Source: Bacteroidota bacterium
GTDB lineage: Bacteria > Bacteroidota > Ignavibacteria > Ignavibacteriales > Ignavibacteriaceae
Length of the DNA stretch: 16,538 nt
Reading direction: 5' to 3'
NCBI GenBank assembly: GCA_023406915.1
Contig: JAEXTR010000177.1
Coordinates: 1-16,538 of the forward strand
Shown here piece by piece: positions 1 to 6,454 of the stretch. Numbering within the stretch: position 1 is the stretch's first letter; each line of letters starts with the position of its first letter. The translations under genes were made by a program, and so were the position numbers. The notes beneath the pieces are model-generated. The model did not search any database, was not told the DNA's origin, and saw nothing but the letters and a program-made list of their open reading frames with translations.

Positions 1-413
1 CCACAAAGGCAACCAAGGAAATTGCTGACATGATCAAACAGATTCAGAAGGATACCTCCGGAGCTGTTGAATCCATGGAGCGCGGCACGATGGAAGTTGA
101 GCAGGGAAAACAGCTTGCTGTGAAAGCGGGGGACTCAATCTTCAAGATCATCTCTGCTGCTGAAAGCGTCGTCGATGTTATCAATAATGTAGCCACTGCC
201 AGTGAGGAGCAATCCTCTGCGGCAGAGCAGATCAGCAAGAATATTGAGTCGATAAATCTGGTGGCGCAGGAGTCTGCATCCGGTGTTCAACAGATAGCCC
301 GTGCAGCAGAAGACCTGAGCAGACTGACCCAGGACCTTCAGCATTTGACCTCAACTTTTAAAATTGATCGCGGAAGAGAAAATAATTATCAGAAAAACCT
401 GTTAAAGCGTTAA
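1..413 (+). CDS. Methyl-accepting chemotaxis protein, C-terminal fragment (5' end outside window)
   Basis: This is the last ~136 residues of an MCP, open from the first full codon at base 3; the ATG at 30 is internal. The visible part is the descending arm of the cytoplasmic signalling coiled coil. It starts with TKATKEIADMIKQIQK, which in the neighbouring complete MCP lies just after the hairpin tip, and ends with the AEQISKNIESINLVAQESA block and a basic tail (KNLLKR). The family relays ligand occupancy to CheA through CheW and is adapted by methylation of Glu/Gln pairs; the EEQSSAAEQ stretch is the kind of site modified. The tip and sensor domain are not in the window, so the ligand is unknown. 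There is no NWETF-type CheR tether at the end. cheW follows after 61 bp, probably in the same operon. The last ~60 residues nearly match the 720-residue MCP downstream. Confidence 0.93.
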   Translation, partial: TKATKEIADMIKQIQKDTSGAVESMERGTMEVEQGKQLAVKAGDSIFKIISAAESVVDVINNVATASEEQSSAAEQISKNIESINLVAQESASGVQQIARAAEDLSRLTQDLQHLTSTFKIDRGRENNYQKNLLKR

Positions 414-474
414 AATGCTGTAACTTTTTTCCGATAATGGTTTCAAGAACCTGAAAAATTCAGAAAGGATAATT

Positions 475-960
475 ATGGCAGAAAAAGAACTCCATAAAGG
501 CGAAAGCAGTGAGTTGCTTCAGCTGGTAAGTTTTAAAATTGGTGATGAAGAATTCGGTATCGATATCTTGAAGGTGCAGGAAATCAACAGAATGTTTCAG
601 ATTACCAAGGTTCCGAACGCTCCTGATTTTGTTGATGGCGTTGTAAATCTGCGCGGAAGAATTATTCCCGTTGTTGACCTTCGCGCACGACTCAATATGA
701 TGCGCAAAGAACATGACCAGAAATCAAGAATAATCGTTGTTGACTTAAATAAAGTCACTATAGGGTTTATTGTTGATGAGGTCAGCGAAGTGCTCCGCAT
801 TTCAAAGGATATCACTGAACAGCCCCCGTCAATGGTGGCAGGGATTGAAACTGAATATATCACTGCGATCGCAAAGATGGAGGACCGCCTCCTGATTCTG
901 CTTGATCTTGAGAAGATTTTCAATCTCGAAGAACGTAACGCTCTTTCTTCAGTAAGTTAA
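475..960 (+). CDS. cheW: Chemotaxis coupling protein CheW
   Basis: This 161-residue protein is a single CheW-like domain of usual length. CheW is a cytoplasmic adaptor that bridges the MCP signalling tip and the histidine kinase CheA. Visible family marks are the opening beta strand LVSFKIGDEEFGIDILKVQEI (residues 17-37), the central VVNLRGRIIPVVDLR motif (56-70) containing the conserved receptor-binding arginine region, and the second half IVVDLNKVTIGFIVDEVSEVL (87-107). The start is supported by AAGGA at 465-469, five bases before the ATG. It follows an MCP gene by 61 bp on the same strand, so the two are probably co-transcribed, and a strong terminator closes the unit at 980-1034. No cheA, cheR, cheB or cheY is in view, so this is either an accessory CheW paired with this MCP or part of a scattered chemotaxis system. 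Confidence 0.96.
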   Translation: MAEKELHKGESSELLQLVSFKIGDEEFGIDILKVQEINRMFQITKVPNAPDFVDGVVNLRGRIIPVVDLRARLNMMRKEHDQKSRIIVVDLNKVTIGFIVDEVSEVLRISKDITEQPPSMVAGIETEYITAIAKMEDRLLILLDLEKIFNLEERNALSSVS

Positions 961-979
961 TCTACCCTTTTTATCTTTC

Positions 980-1034
980 AGGATATTCTTGTCCGGCGCT
1001 CATAAACAGTGCGGTGACAGGAATATCCTTTTTT
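980..1034 (+). terminator. Intrinsic terminator after cheW
   Basis: A 14-bp stem pairs AGGATATTCTTGTC (980-993) with GACAGGAATATCCT (1016-1029). It is perfect except for one G-T wobble, has a 22-nt loop, and is followed by six T residues (1029-1034). It begins 20 bp after the cheW stop codon, so it most likely ends the MCP-cheW transcript. Confidence 0.85.
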
Positions 1035-1606
1035 ATTGCTTCACCTGTCTGACCCTACCTGATCCCTCCATGCCTTCAGGATCAATGAATCTTCATATCA
1101 ACGTTCAGTAACGATAGTATCGTAGTACTGCATTTTAGACCCATGCCATATTTTATAACGAATGGAAATGAATCAACTTTCTGATTTGTCAGGGAATAGA
1201 AAAGAATTTTTCGAAGAAATCTTCAACAAAAGATTTTCAGTAAAAGATCAGGAGTTAAATAATGTAGATTATAATTAATATTATAGCAGGTGACTGCCTG
1301 ACTCAGCGGAGGCGAAGAATGGCAAATAAATGAACAATGTCAAAAAAATATCATAAAAACCCACTAAACTAATTATCTTTTTATACGATAATAAGCAAAA
1401 GAGAAATTCTCCTTAATACTCAACTTCAATAGCCCACTCGAATTATAACCATCGGATTACTCTCTCATTCCATGAATTGGTTGGAATTGTTTTCAGTGCG
1501 TATCATAATAGTACAGCACGGTTTAACTAATAGTATTACGTAATCACCTTTTCGGGAATCCGAAGAGGAAGATTAGGATTTTAAAAATTGCAATCTCGAG
1601 GTCATC
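1035..1606. other. AT-rich intergenic region without a convincing gene
   Basis: These ~570 bp are visibly more AT-rich than the flanking genes. I see no recognisable gene, tRNA or known riboswitch. It does hold several small items. There is a 38-codon open frame at 1162-1278 (starting MEMNQLSDLSGNRK, charged, no ribosome binding site). A strong GGAGG (1308-1312) sits six bases before an ATG (1319) whose frame is only four codons long (MANK, stop). There are perfect short palindromes ACGATA-G-TATCGT (1111-1123) and ATTACGTAAT (1535-1544). It may be a decayed gene plus a long regulatory leader for the downstream MCP; this is inference. Confidence 0.6.
1481..1509 (+). promoter_or_regulatory. Candidate promoter for the 720-residue MCP
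   Basis: TTGGAA (1481-1486) and CATAAT (1504-1509) are separated by 17 bp, a housekeeping-sigma-like arrangement ~100 bp before the MCP start. A perfect ATTACGTAAT palindrome (1535-1544) lies just downstream. Bacteroidota-type promoters often differ from this pattern and AT-rich DNA gives chance matches, so the call is weak. Confidence 0.25.
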
Positions 1607-3769
1607 ATGAAAACCTTTAACAACTGGCGGATCGCCACAAAAATCCTCAGCATTTCAGCCGCTTCGGTGTTGCTGCTGATTATCTTCACGTTCGGGATTC
1701 TGGTCCCCGAACTGAGAACATCGTTGATGCAGGAAAAAGAAGTACAACTCAACAACCTGATAGAATCAGCACTTAGCCTTACTGAAGCCGCAGTCTTAAT
1801 GGAGAAAAACGGGGAGCTCTCCCGTGAAGAGGCACAAAAACTGGCACTGGCTCGCATCGATGCCATGAAATATGATGGTAATAACTATTTCTGGATTAAT
1901 GATGATAAAGGCATTTTGCTGCTGAATGCAGCCAGAAAGGATTTGGTTGGCACCAGCGTCCTGGATTTCCAGGATGCAAAGGGGACGAAAATTTTTAGCG
2001 AGTTCGTTAAAATCGCAACTTCAAAAGGGCAGGGACTCTTGGAATACTATTGGAAGAGACCTGGTGCGCAAGAACCCTCACCGAAGCTCTCCTATGTGGC
2101 ATACAGCAGTTATTGGGGCTGGGTGATCGGTACAGGTATCTATATTGATGATATAGATGAGGCTGTAGCCGCCGTCGTCAATGAAGTCCTTCTCTTTATT
2201 GCCATCCTGATTCTGGTTCTGATTGCGATTAGTTATGTAGTTGCAAGAAAAATTTCAAAACCGATAAACACGACAGTTGAAACCGCCAATATGATTGCAG
2301 CGGGAAATCTGGATTATTATAACACTGATCTTGATAACTACAGAAAAAATCAGGATGAAATCGGAAAACTCATTAACGCGATAATCAAAATGAAAGATAA
2401 TATCGTAGATAAATCACTGTGGTATGAAAATGTACTGGATTGTGTTCCGATGATTGTTTCCGTTACCGACATGGACCTGAAGTGGCAGTTTGTTAACTCC
2501 GAGTGTGCAAACTTCCTTGGGGTCGATCGAAAAAAAGTAATTGGAGAAAACGCCGCAAAGTATGGAGCCGATAAAGGAATAGAAAATTTGAGGAATGGAA
2601 TTAAGGAAACTGTTTTCGAAATGAATGGGAAGTGGCTGCGACTTGCCGCTTCCTACCAAAAGGATGCACAGGGTAGAAATACTGGTCACATAGAACTTGT
2701 TCAGGATATTTCCGAAATCGTGCTTCAGCAAAAGTATCTTGAAAAGAGTATTTCTGATCTCCTTATCGAAATGAATAAGTTTTCACATGGTGATCTTACT
2801 GTTGCTGTCACAAAAGAGCGGGATGATGATGTAGGAAAACTGATTGATGGTTTTAATGAAACCGTTGTTCGGATCAGGGAACTGATAACCTCAGTTGCTG
2901 AAGCAATATCGGCTACCGCATCTGCCACAAATCAGATATCATCATCAGCCGAAGAAATGGCAGCAGGCGCTCAGGAACAGAGTTCTCAAACCTCTGAAGT
3001 TGCTTCAGCAGTTGAGGAAATGACCGCTACCATCCTCCACTCAACCAAAAGTATTACTACAGTTGCCGAAAATTCGAAACAAGCCTCAGCTGAAGCTCAG
3101 GGTGGAGTAGCAAAGATCACTGAAGCAAAAAATGGAATGAATGAAATTATTGCTTCCGCTCAGCATACAGCTGGTATTATTGGTTCGCTGGCGAACAAAA
3201 CTAATTCAATCGGTGAAATCGCTCAGGTGATTGATGATATTGCTGATCAGACGAACCTCCTTGCCCTGAATGCTGCTATTGAAGCTGCCCGTGCTGGTGA
3301 ACAGGGAAGAGGATTTGCTGTTGTTGCGGATGAGGTTAGAAAACTTGCCGAAAGAACAACGAAGGCAACAAAAGAGATCGCAGAAACAATCCGCTCAATT
3401 CAAAAAGAAGTGAAAGATGCAAATGACTCCATGGAGGTTGCAGGCTCGGTGGTTGCAAAGGGAATTGATTTGAATCTGAATGTGGAAGACTCACTCATCA
3501 AAATTAATGAGAGTATCAAAACAGTCTCGCATGAGATGGATCAGGTAGCAGCAACAAGTGAGGAACAATCAGCTACTGCAGAACAGATCAGTAAGAATAT
3601 TGAATCAATTAATCTGGTAGCCCAGGAATCAGCTCAGGGTGTTCAGCAGATAGCCCGTGCAGCAGAAGACCTGAGCCGGCTGACCCAGGACTTACAGCGT
3701 ATTACCTCCGCCTTCAAAATCTCTGAAAGCAATCAAAACAATGTTTCAGTCAGAAGGCTAAATAGATAG
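1607..3769 (+). CDS. Methyl-accepting chemotaxis protein with sCache, HAMP and PAS domains
   Basis: This is a full-length 720-residue transmembrane chemoreceptor. In order it has a first membrane helix (~13-33) and a periplasmic single Cache domain (~35-185), with the NNYFWINDD motif at 92-100 and the YSSYWGWVIGTGIYIDDID end at 166-184, as in sCache_2 receptors that often bind small organic acids. A second helix (~191-213) and HAMP (~214-268) follow, then a PAS domain (~270-372, VSVTDMDLKWQFVNSECANF), a second HAMP-like stretch (~375-430, GDLTVAV...DDVGKLIDGFN) and the signalling coiled coil (~430-705). The hairpin tip is DQTNLLALNAAIEAARAGEQ (547-566), the CheA/CheW contact. The start is set by GAGG at 1598-1601, five bases before the ATG. 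The tail ends in basic residues (VRRLNR) with no NWETF tether. The ligand is unknown. The cytoplasmic PAS could add redox or small-molecule sensing. Confidence 0.95.
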   Translation: MKTFNNWRIATKILSISAASVLLLIIFTFGILVPELRTSLMQEKEVQLNNLIESALSLTEAAVLMEKNGELSREEAQKLALARIDAMKYDGNNYFWINDDKGILLLNAARKDLVGTSVLDFQDAKGTKIFSEFVKIATSKGQGLLEYYWKRPGAQEPSPKLSYVAYSSYWGWVIGTGIYIDDIDEAVAAVVNEVLLFIAILILVLIAISYVVARKISKPINTTVETANMIAAGNLDYYNTDLDNYRKNQDEIGKLINAIIKMKDNIVDKSLWYENVLDCVPMIVSVTDMDLKWQFVNSECANFLGVDRKKVIGENAAKYGADKGIENLRNGIKETVFEMNGKWLRLAASYQKDAQGRNTGHIELVQDISEIVLQQKYLEKSISDLLIEMNKFSHGDLTVAVTKERDDDVGKLIDGFNETVVRIRELITSVAEAISATASATNQISSSAEEMAAGAQEQSSQTSEVASAVEEMTATILHSTKSITTVAENSKQASAEAQGGVAKITEAKNGMNEIIASAQHTAGIIGSLANKTNSIGEIAQVIDDIADQTNLLALNAAIEAARAGEQGRGFAVVADEVRKLAERTTKATKEIAETIRSIQKEVKDANDSMEVAGSVVAKGIDLNLNVEDSLIKINESIKTVSHEMDQVAATSEEQSATAEQISKNIESINLVAQESAQGVQQIARAAEDLSRLTQDLQRITSAFKISESNQNNVSVRRLNR

Positions 3770-3812
3770 GCGACTCCGGTTATCTGGTCTTCTCCATTAA
3801 ATCTCGAAATAA

Positions 3813-3859
3813 AAATCTCCTGCTTCAGAATCAGTGACCTGGTGTGCGGCAGGAGATTT
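3813..3859 (-). terminator. Intrinsic terminator for the leftward membrane-protein gene
   Basis: A perfect 11-bp stem pairs AAATCTCCTGC (3813-3823) with GCAGGAGATTT (3849-3859) across a 25-nt loop. Read on the minus strand it is followed by TTTTTATTTC-type sequence, as expected for termination of the leftward gene that stops at 3876. On the plus strand there is no clear T-run, so it is only a weak terminator for the convergent MCP gene (stop 3769), although the hairpin may serve both. Confidence 0.7.
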
Positions 3860-3875
3860 CCTTTGATAAGTGCGC

Positions 3876-4295
3876 TTATAGGGTGCGAAGCTTCTTCTCC
3901 CACTTCATTGCATCAGTTAACAGTATACCGAATGGTACTAGCCAGATAATATCATTGGGAACTGAGATGAGTAAAAACTCGGCTGGGAACCCATGGAAGT
4001 ACATATTATACAGTATACCTATGGGGCCAAAAAGTTTCCCTAAAAAACCTACCAGTATGATCGGATAGAATCTGCGGTAATCTTCACCCGCAATCCAATA
4101 CCCCACACCAAATACCCCTACAATCATTCCAACCCCCTGCCATATACCAGGATAGGTCGGTTGGTCAATACTTGCGAGTGAAAAGAAATGCTGCGGAAAC
4201 AGTACGATCCACGCTCCCCATAGAAGGTTATAAACAGCGGCTATCCGCAATAAGAACCTTGACCACCGCCGGTATGCTTTATCTGTGTAATCCAA
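3876..4295 (-). CDS. Small conserved membrane protein of unknown function
   Basis: The 139-residue product is strongly hydrophobic, with about four membrane helices: ~14-34 (LRIAAVYNLLWGAWIVLF), ~48-68 (GIWQGVGMIVGVFGVGYWIA), ~74-94 (FYPIILVGFLGKLFGPIGIL) and ~106-128 (FLLISVPNDIIWLVPFGILL). Both termini carry charged residues. The pattern YNLLWGAWIVLFP, WQGVGMIVGVFGVGYWIA, GKLFGPIG and NDIIW resembles a family of ~140-residue membrane proteins I recall from planctomycetes and other environmental bacteria, with no established function. The start codon is TTG (4295-4293), with AGGT about eight bases upstream on the minus strand; an in-frame stop lies just upstream, and the next ATG would delete two helices. 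It is transcribed away from the peptidase operon and has its own terminator, so it is probably unrelated to it. Confidence 0.75.
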   Translation of the reverse strand: MDYTDKAYRRWSRFLLRIAAVYNLLWGAWIVLFPQHFFSLASIDQPTYPGIWQGVGMIVGVFGVGYWIAGEDYRRFYPIILVGFLGKLFGPIGILYNMYFHGFPAEFLLISVPNDIIWLVPFGILLTDAMKWEKKLRTL

Positions 4296-4419
4296 TTGAT
4301 GTTACCTGTTTTTTGATTTCATAATCAATTCTAACAGAAATTTCCAGGAATGAGTTTATGAATACCCTGGTATCCGCTTAACTCATCCTCTTTTTTCTTT
4401 TTCTGGCGAACGATTTTGC

Positions 4420-4448
4420 TTGACTAAGAACATTATTTTTTGTAATTC
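4420..4448 (+). promoter_or_regulatory. Candidate promoter of the peptidase-TonB operon
   Basis: TTGACT (4420-4425), a 17-bp spacer and TAATTC (4443-4448) give a housekeeping-sigma-like pair 28 bp before the ATG of the M20 peptidase gene. The -10 lies inside the left half of an inverted repeat (4439-4448), which would suit repression. The -10 is a poor match and the promoter rules of this lineage may differ. Confidence 0.3.
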
Positions 4449-4496
4449 TGAAATAAAATTTACGGCAATTATACAATGTGTAACAAGAATTACAAA
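4439..4496. promoter_or_regulatory. Operator-like inverted repeats around the first start codon of the operon
   Basis: TTTGTAATTC (4439-4448) and GAATTACAAA (4487-4496) are a perfect 10-bp inverted repeat 38 bp apart. The right arm also forms a tighter dyad, TGTAAC-AAGA-ATTACA (4479-4494). A near-perfect palindrome, TTATACAATGTGTAA (4469-4483), is centred on the A of the start codon. TGTAA-N-TTACA dyads resemble operators of HexR, an RpiR-family regulator (TGTAA, five bases, TTACA, from memory), though the spacer here is six bases. The RpiR-family gene lies in the same operon. Binding is inferred, not shown. Confidence 0.35.
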
Positions 4497-5585
4497 TGTG
4501 ACCCGGAACTCATCGAGTATTTTATCCGGATCGCATCGATTCCTGGTCTCTCTGGTGAAGAGTCTCATGTTGCCCGCTTTATTCAATCCGAACTGCGGGA
4601 TATGGGCTATACTCCTTATGAGGATGATGCAGCTACCTTCACCGGCGGCAACACCGGGAATATTATCTGTAAGATAAATGATGGCGGAGATATGGTGCTG
4701 ATGGCACACATGGATACCGCAAGAAGTACCGAAGGACTGGTACCTGTGTATGGTGAAGACCGGCTCACCAGTGACGGAAAGAGCGTGCTTGGTGTTGACG
4801 ATCGTGTCGGTGTAGCGTGCCTGCTGTATGCCCTGAAAAGTGCTATTAAAAATAAAATGCCTCTCAGAGATTTCACCCTCCTTTTTACTACTCATGAGGA
4901 AACAACCCTTGGTGGCTCCCAGGCGGTAAACCTCAATGGAACTGCAAAAATGGGTATTGTTTTCGATAGCAGACACCGCCCTGGTTGTTATGTGAGCGCA
5001 TCCAGCGGTGCCATTGCATTCCGCGTTAGGGTACATGGTAAGGCAGCACATTCGGGCATCGCACCAGAAAAGGGCATCGATGCTATTACTATTACTGCAA
5101 ATGCAATCTCATCCCTGAAGATGGGTAGAATCAATGAACATACTACTGCGAATATCGGAACGATACATGGTGGTTCCGCGGTGAATGTTGTTCCTGACCT
5201 GACTGAAATCATTGGCGAAGTTCGCTCAACTGATCCCCATTACGCAGAAGAGTATGCAGCTGTTATCAGCAATGCCTTTGAAAATGCAGCCTCAGAAAAA
5301 GGAGGCAGCGCAGAATTCTTTTACCATTGGGATTTCAGACCCTACCATATCCCCCCTGAATCGGAAGTTATGAAGCGACTCACCGTTGCAATGCAACGGG
5401 TTGCACTGACACCTGAACCTGTGTTCTCATGGGGTGGAAGTGATGCGAACTCCCTGAATGCAAAGGGCATCATGACCGTAAATGTCGGTACAGGTGCTGA
5501 AAATCCTCACTCAAATGATGAGTATATTCTGTATGAGGATCTGCAAAAAACTTTTGAACTTGCACAAGCGATGATGACGGTATGA
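4476..5585 (+). CDS. M20-family zinc aminopeptidase/dipeptidase, PepT-like
   Basis: This 369-residue cytoplasmic (no signal peptide) M20 metallopeptidase has a complete dinuclear metal site: His78 and catalytic Asp80 in MAHMDT, Asp108 in GVDDRVG, the Glu141-Glu142 pair in THEETTLGG, Asp164 in VFDSRH and His345 in ENPHSNDEYI. The lid/dimerisation domain spans ~180-290, with HGKAAHSGIAPEKG at 187-200. Spacing is closest to tripeptidase T and related exopeptidases. M20 enzymes release residues from small peptides, and one branch is known, from memory, to split the beta-Asp-Arg dipeptide from cyanophycin, which would suit the next gene. The ATG has no visible Shine-Dalgarno; it is chosen because the family begins right after it (LIEYFIRIASIPG, 12-24). 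The stop overlaps the next ATG as ATGA (5582-5585). The N-terminus has two cysteines (MCNKNYKCD) not expected in the family. Confidence 0.9.
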   Translation: MCNKNYKCDPELIEYFIRIASIPGLSGEESHVARFIQSELRDMGYTPYEDDAATFTGGNTGNIICKINDGGDMVLMAHMDTARSTEGLVPVYGEDRLTSDGKSVLGVDDRVGVACLLYALKSAIKNKMPLRDFTLLFTTHEETTLGGSQAVNLNGTAKMGIVFDSRHRPGCYVSASSGAIAFRVRVHGKAAHSGIAPEKGIDAITITANAISSLKMGRINEHTTANIGTIHGGSAVNVVPDLTEIIGEVRSTDPHYAEEYAAVISNAFENAASEKGGSAEFFYHWDFRPYHIPPESEVMKRLTVAMQRVALTPEPVFSWGGSDANSLNAKGIMTVNVGTGAENPHSNDEYILYEDLQKTFELAQAMMTV

Positions 5586-6454
5586 AAAAAACATTACTTC
5601 TTACTCTGATGCTTTGTACTCTTGGGCCACTCTATCCGCAGGATCAGGGTACACTCTTTATTATTGGTGGCGGATATCGTGACTCTGCCCTCATGCAGCA
5701 ATACGTATCACTGTGTGGCGGTACCTCCGCCCCGATGATTATCATACCCAACGCCAGTGAAGAACCTGTGGAAACAGGGAATACCTACCTGAAAGAATTT
5801 GCCGGCTATGGATGCACTGAAGTCAACTCTGTCTATATCACAAAAGAGAATGCAAATTCTGATTCGGTAGTGGCTCTGATCGAAGCAGCAAAAGGTGTGT
5901 TCTTTTCCGGTGGAGATCAGCAGCGCCATACAGCAGCACTGCTGGGAACCCGGGCGTTGGAAGCCATCAGAAAAGTGTACGCTGCCGGTGCGGTTCTGGG
6001 GGGTACAAGTGCCGGCGCAGCTATTATGAGTAAAGTGATGATCACGGGTGAAGAACTCGCTCCGAAGGATACTTCCGGTGCATTTCTCGATATCATTGCA
6101 GGCAACGTGGAAACAAAAGAAGGGTTTGGTTTCATTGACAATGCAATCGTTGATCAGCATTTTGTAAAACGGAGAAGACATAACCGACTCATCAGCCTTA
6201 TAATTGAAACTGGTTTGCCAGGTATTGGCATTGATGAATCAACTGCGATCATCGTGAAAAATGGTATCGCAGAGGTAACCGGTGAATCGAGTGTGGTAAT
6301 CTATGATGGTTCTACGATTGATCAGAAAGGCACCGATCACAGAGGATATCTGAACGCCTCAGGGATACGAACATCTATTCTGGTGGCAGGTGACCGTTAT
6401 GATCTGAACAACCGCACCGTTCATCTTAAAAGAAAACAGGAGCAAAAGCAGTAA
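5582..6454 (+). CDS. Exported cyanophycinase-like serine peptidase (family S51)
   Basis: This 290-residue protein has an N-terminal signal peptide (~1-20, hydrophobic core LLLTLMLCTLG) and a complete S51 fold. Family marks are the first strand FIIGGGYRDS (26-35), GVFFSGGDQQRH (105-116), the nucleophile elbow GGTSAGAAIM with Ser143, DQHFVKRRRHNRL (191-203) and GIDESTAIIV (216-225). S51 contains cyanophycinase, which cuts cyanophycin to beta-Asp-Arg dipeptides, and alpha-aspartyl dipeptidase PepE. The GGDQ, DQHF-x-RxR-xxRL and GIDE set and the length favour cyanophycinase over PepE (~230 residues). Most cyanophycinases act inside cells that store the polymer; an export signal instead suggests attack on external or periplasmic substrate. 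It overlaps the peptidase gene by 4 bp and the carrier gene by 1 bp (TAATG), implying translational coupling. The exact substrate is unproven. Confidence 0.9.
   Translation: MKKTLLLTLMLCTLGPLYPQDQGTLFIIGGGYRDSALMQQYVSLCGGTSAPMIIIPNASEEPVETGNTYLKEFAGYGCTEVNSVYITKENANSDSVVALIEAAKGVFFSGGDQQRHTAALLGTRALEAIRKVYAAGAVLGGTSAGAAIMSKVMITGEELAPKDTSGAFLDIIAGNVETKEGFGFIDNAIVDQHFVKRRRHNRLISLIIETGLPGIGIDESTAIIVKNGIAEVTGESSVVIYDGSTIDQKGTDHRGYLNASGIRTSILVAGDRYDLNNRTVHLKRKQEQKQ

Noticed and set aside
451..463. CTGAA-AAA-TTCAG hairpin between the MCP fragment and cheW as a terminator
   Set aside because: The stem is only five AT-rich base pairs with a three-base loop and no T-run after it; it abuts the cheW ribosome binding site.
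1272..1287. AT-rich TATAAT/ATTATA inverted arms as a regulatory site
   Set aside because: Six-base arms made only of A and T are expected by chance in this AT-rich stretch.
4383..5051. 222-codon open frame on the minus strand
   Set aside because: It lies mostly opposite the M20 peptidase gene, whose frame holds a complete metal site; its translation is Cys/His-rich without a recognisable domain, typical of an antisense shadow.
5652..5700. Possible lipobox (LMLC at residues 9-12) making the S51 enzyme a lipoprotein
   Set aside because: The residue before Cys is Leu, not Ala, Gly or Ser, and the cysteine lies within the hydrophobic core; a normal Sec signal peptide fits better.
5582..6454. 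Reading the S51 protein as alpha-aspartyl dipeptidase PepE
   Set aside because: PepE is about 230 residues and cytoplasmic; this protein is 290 residues, has a signal peptide, and carries the DQHF, RxR and GIDE elements of the cyanophycinase branch. Substrate still needs assay.
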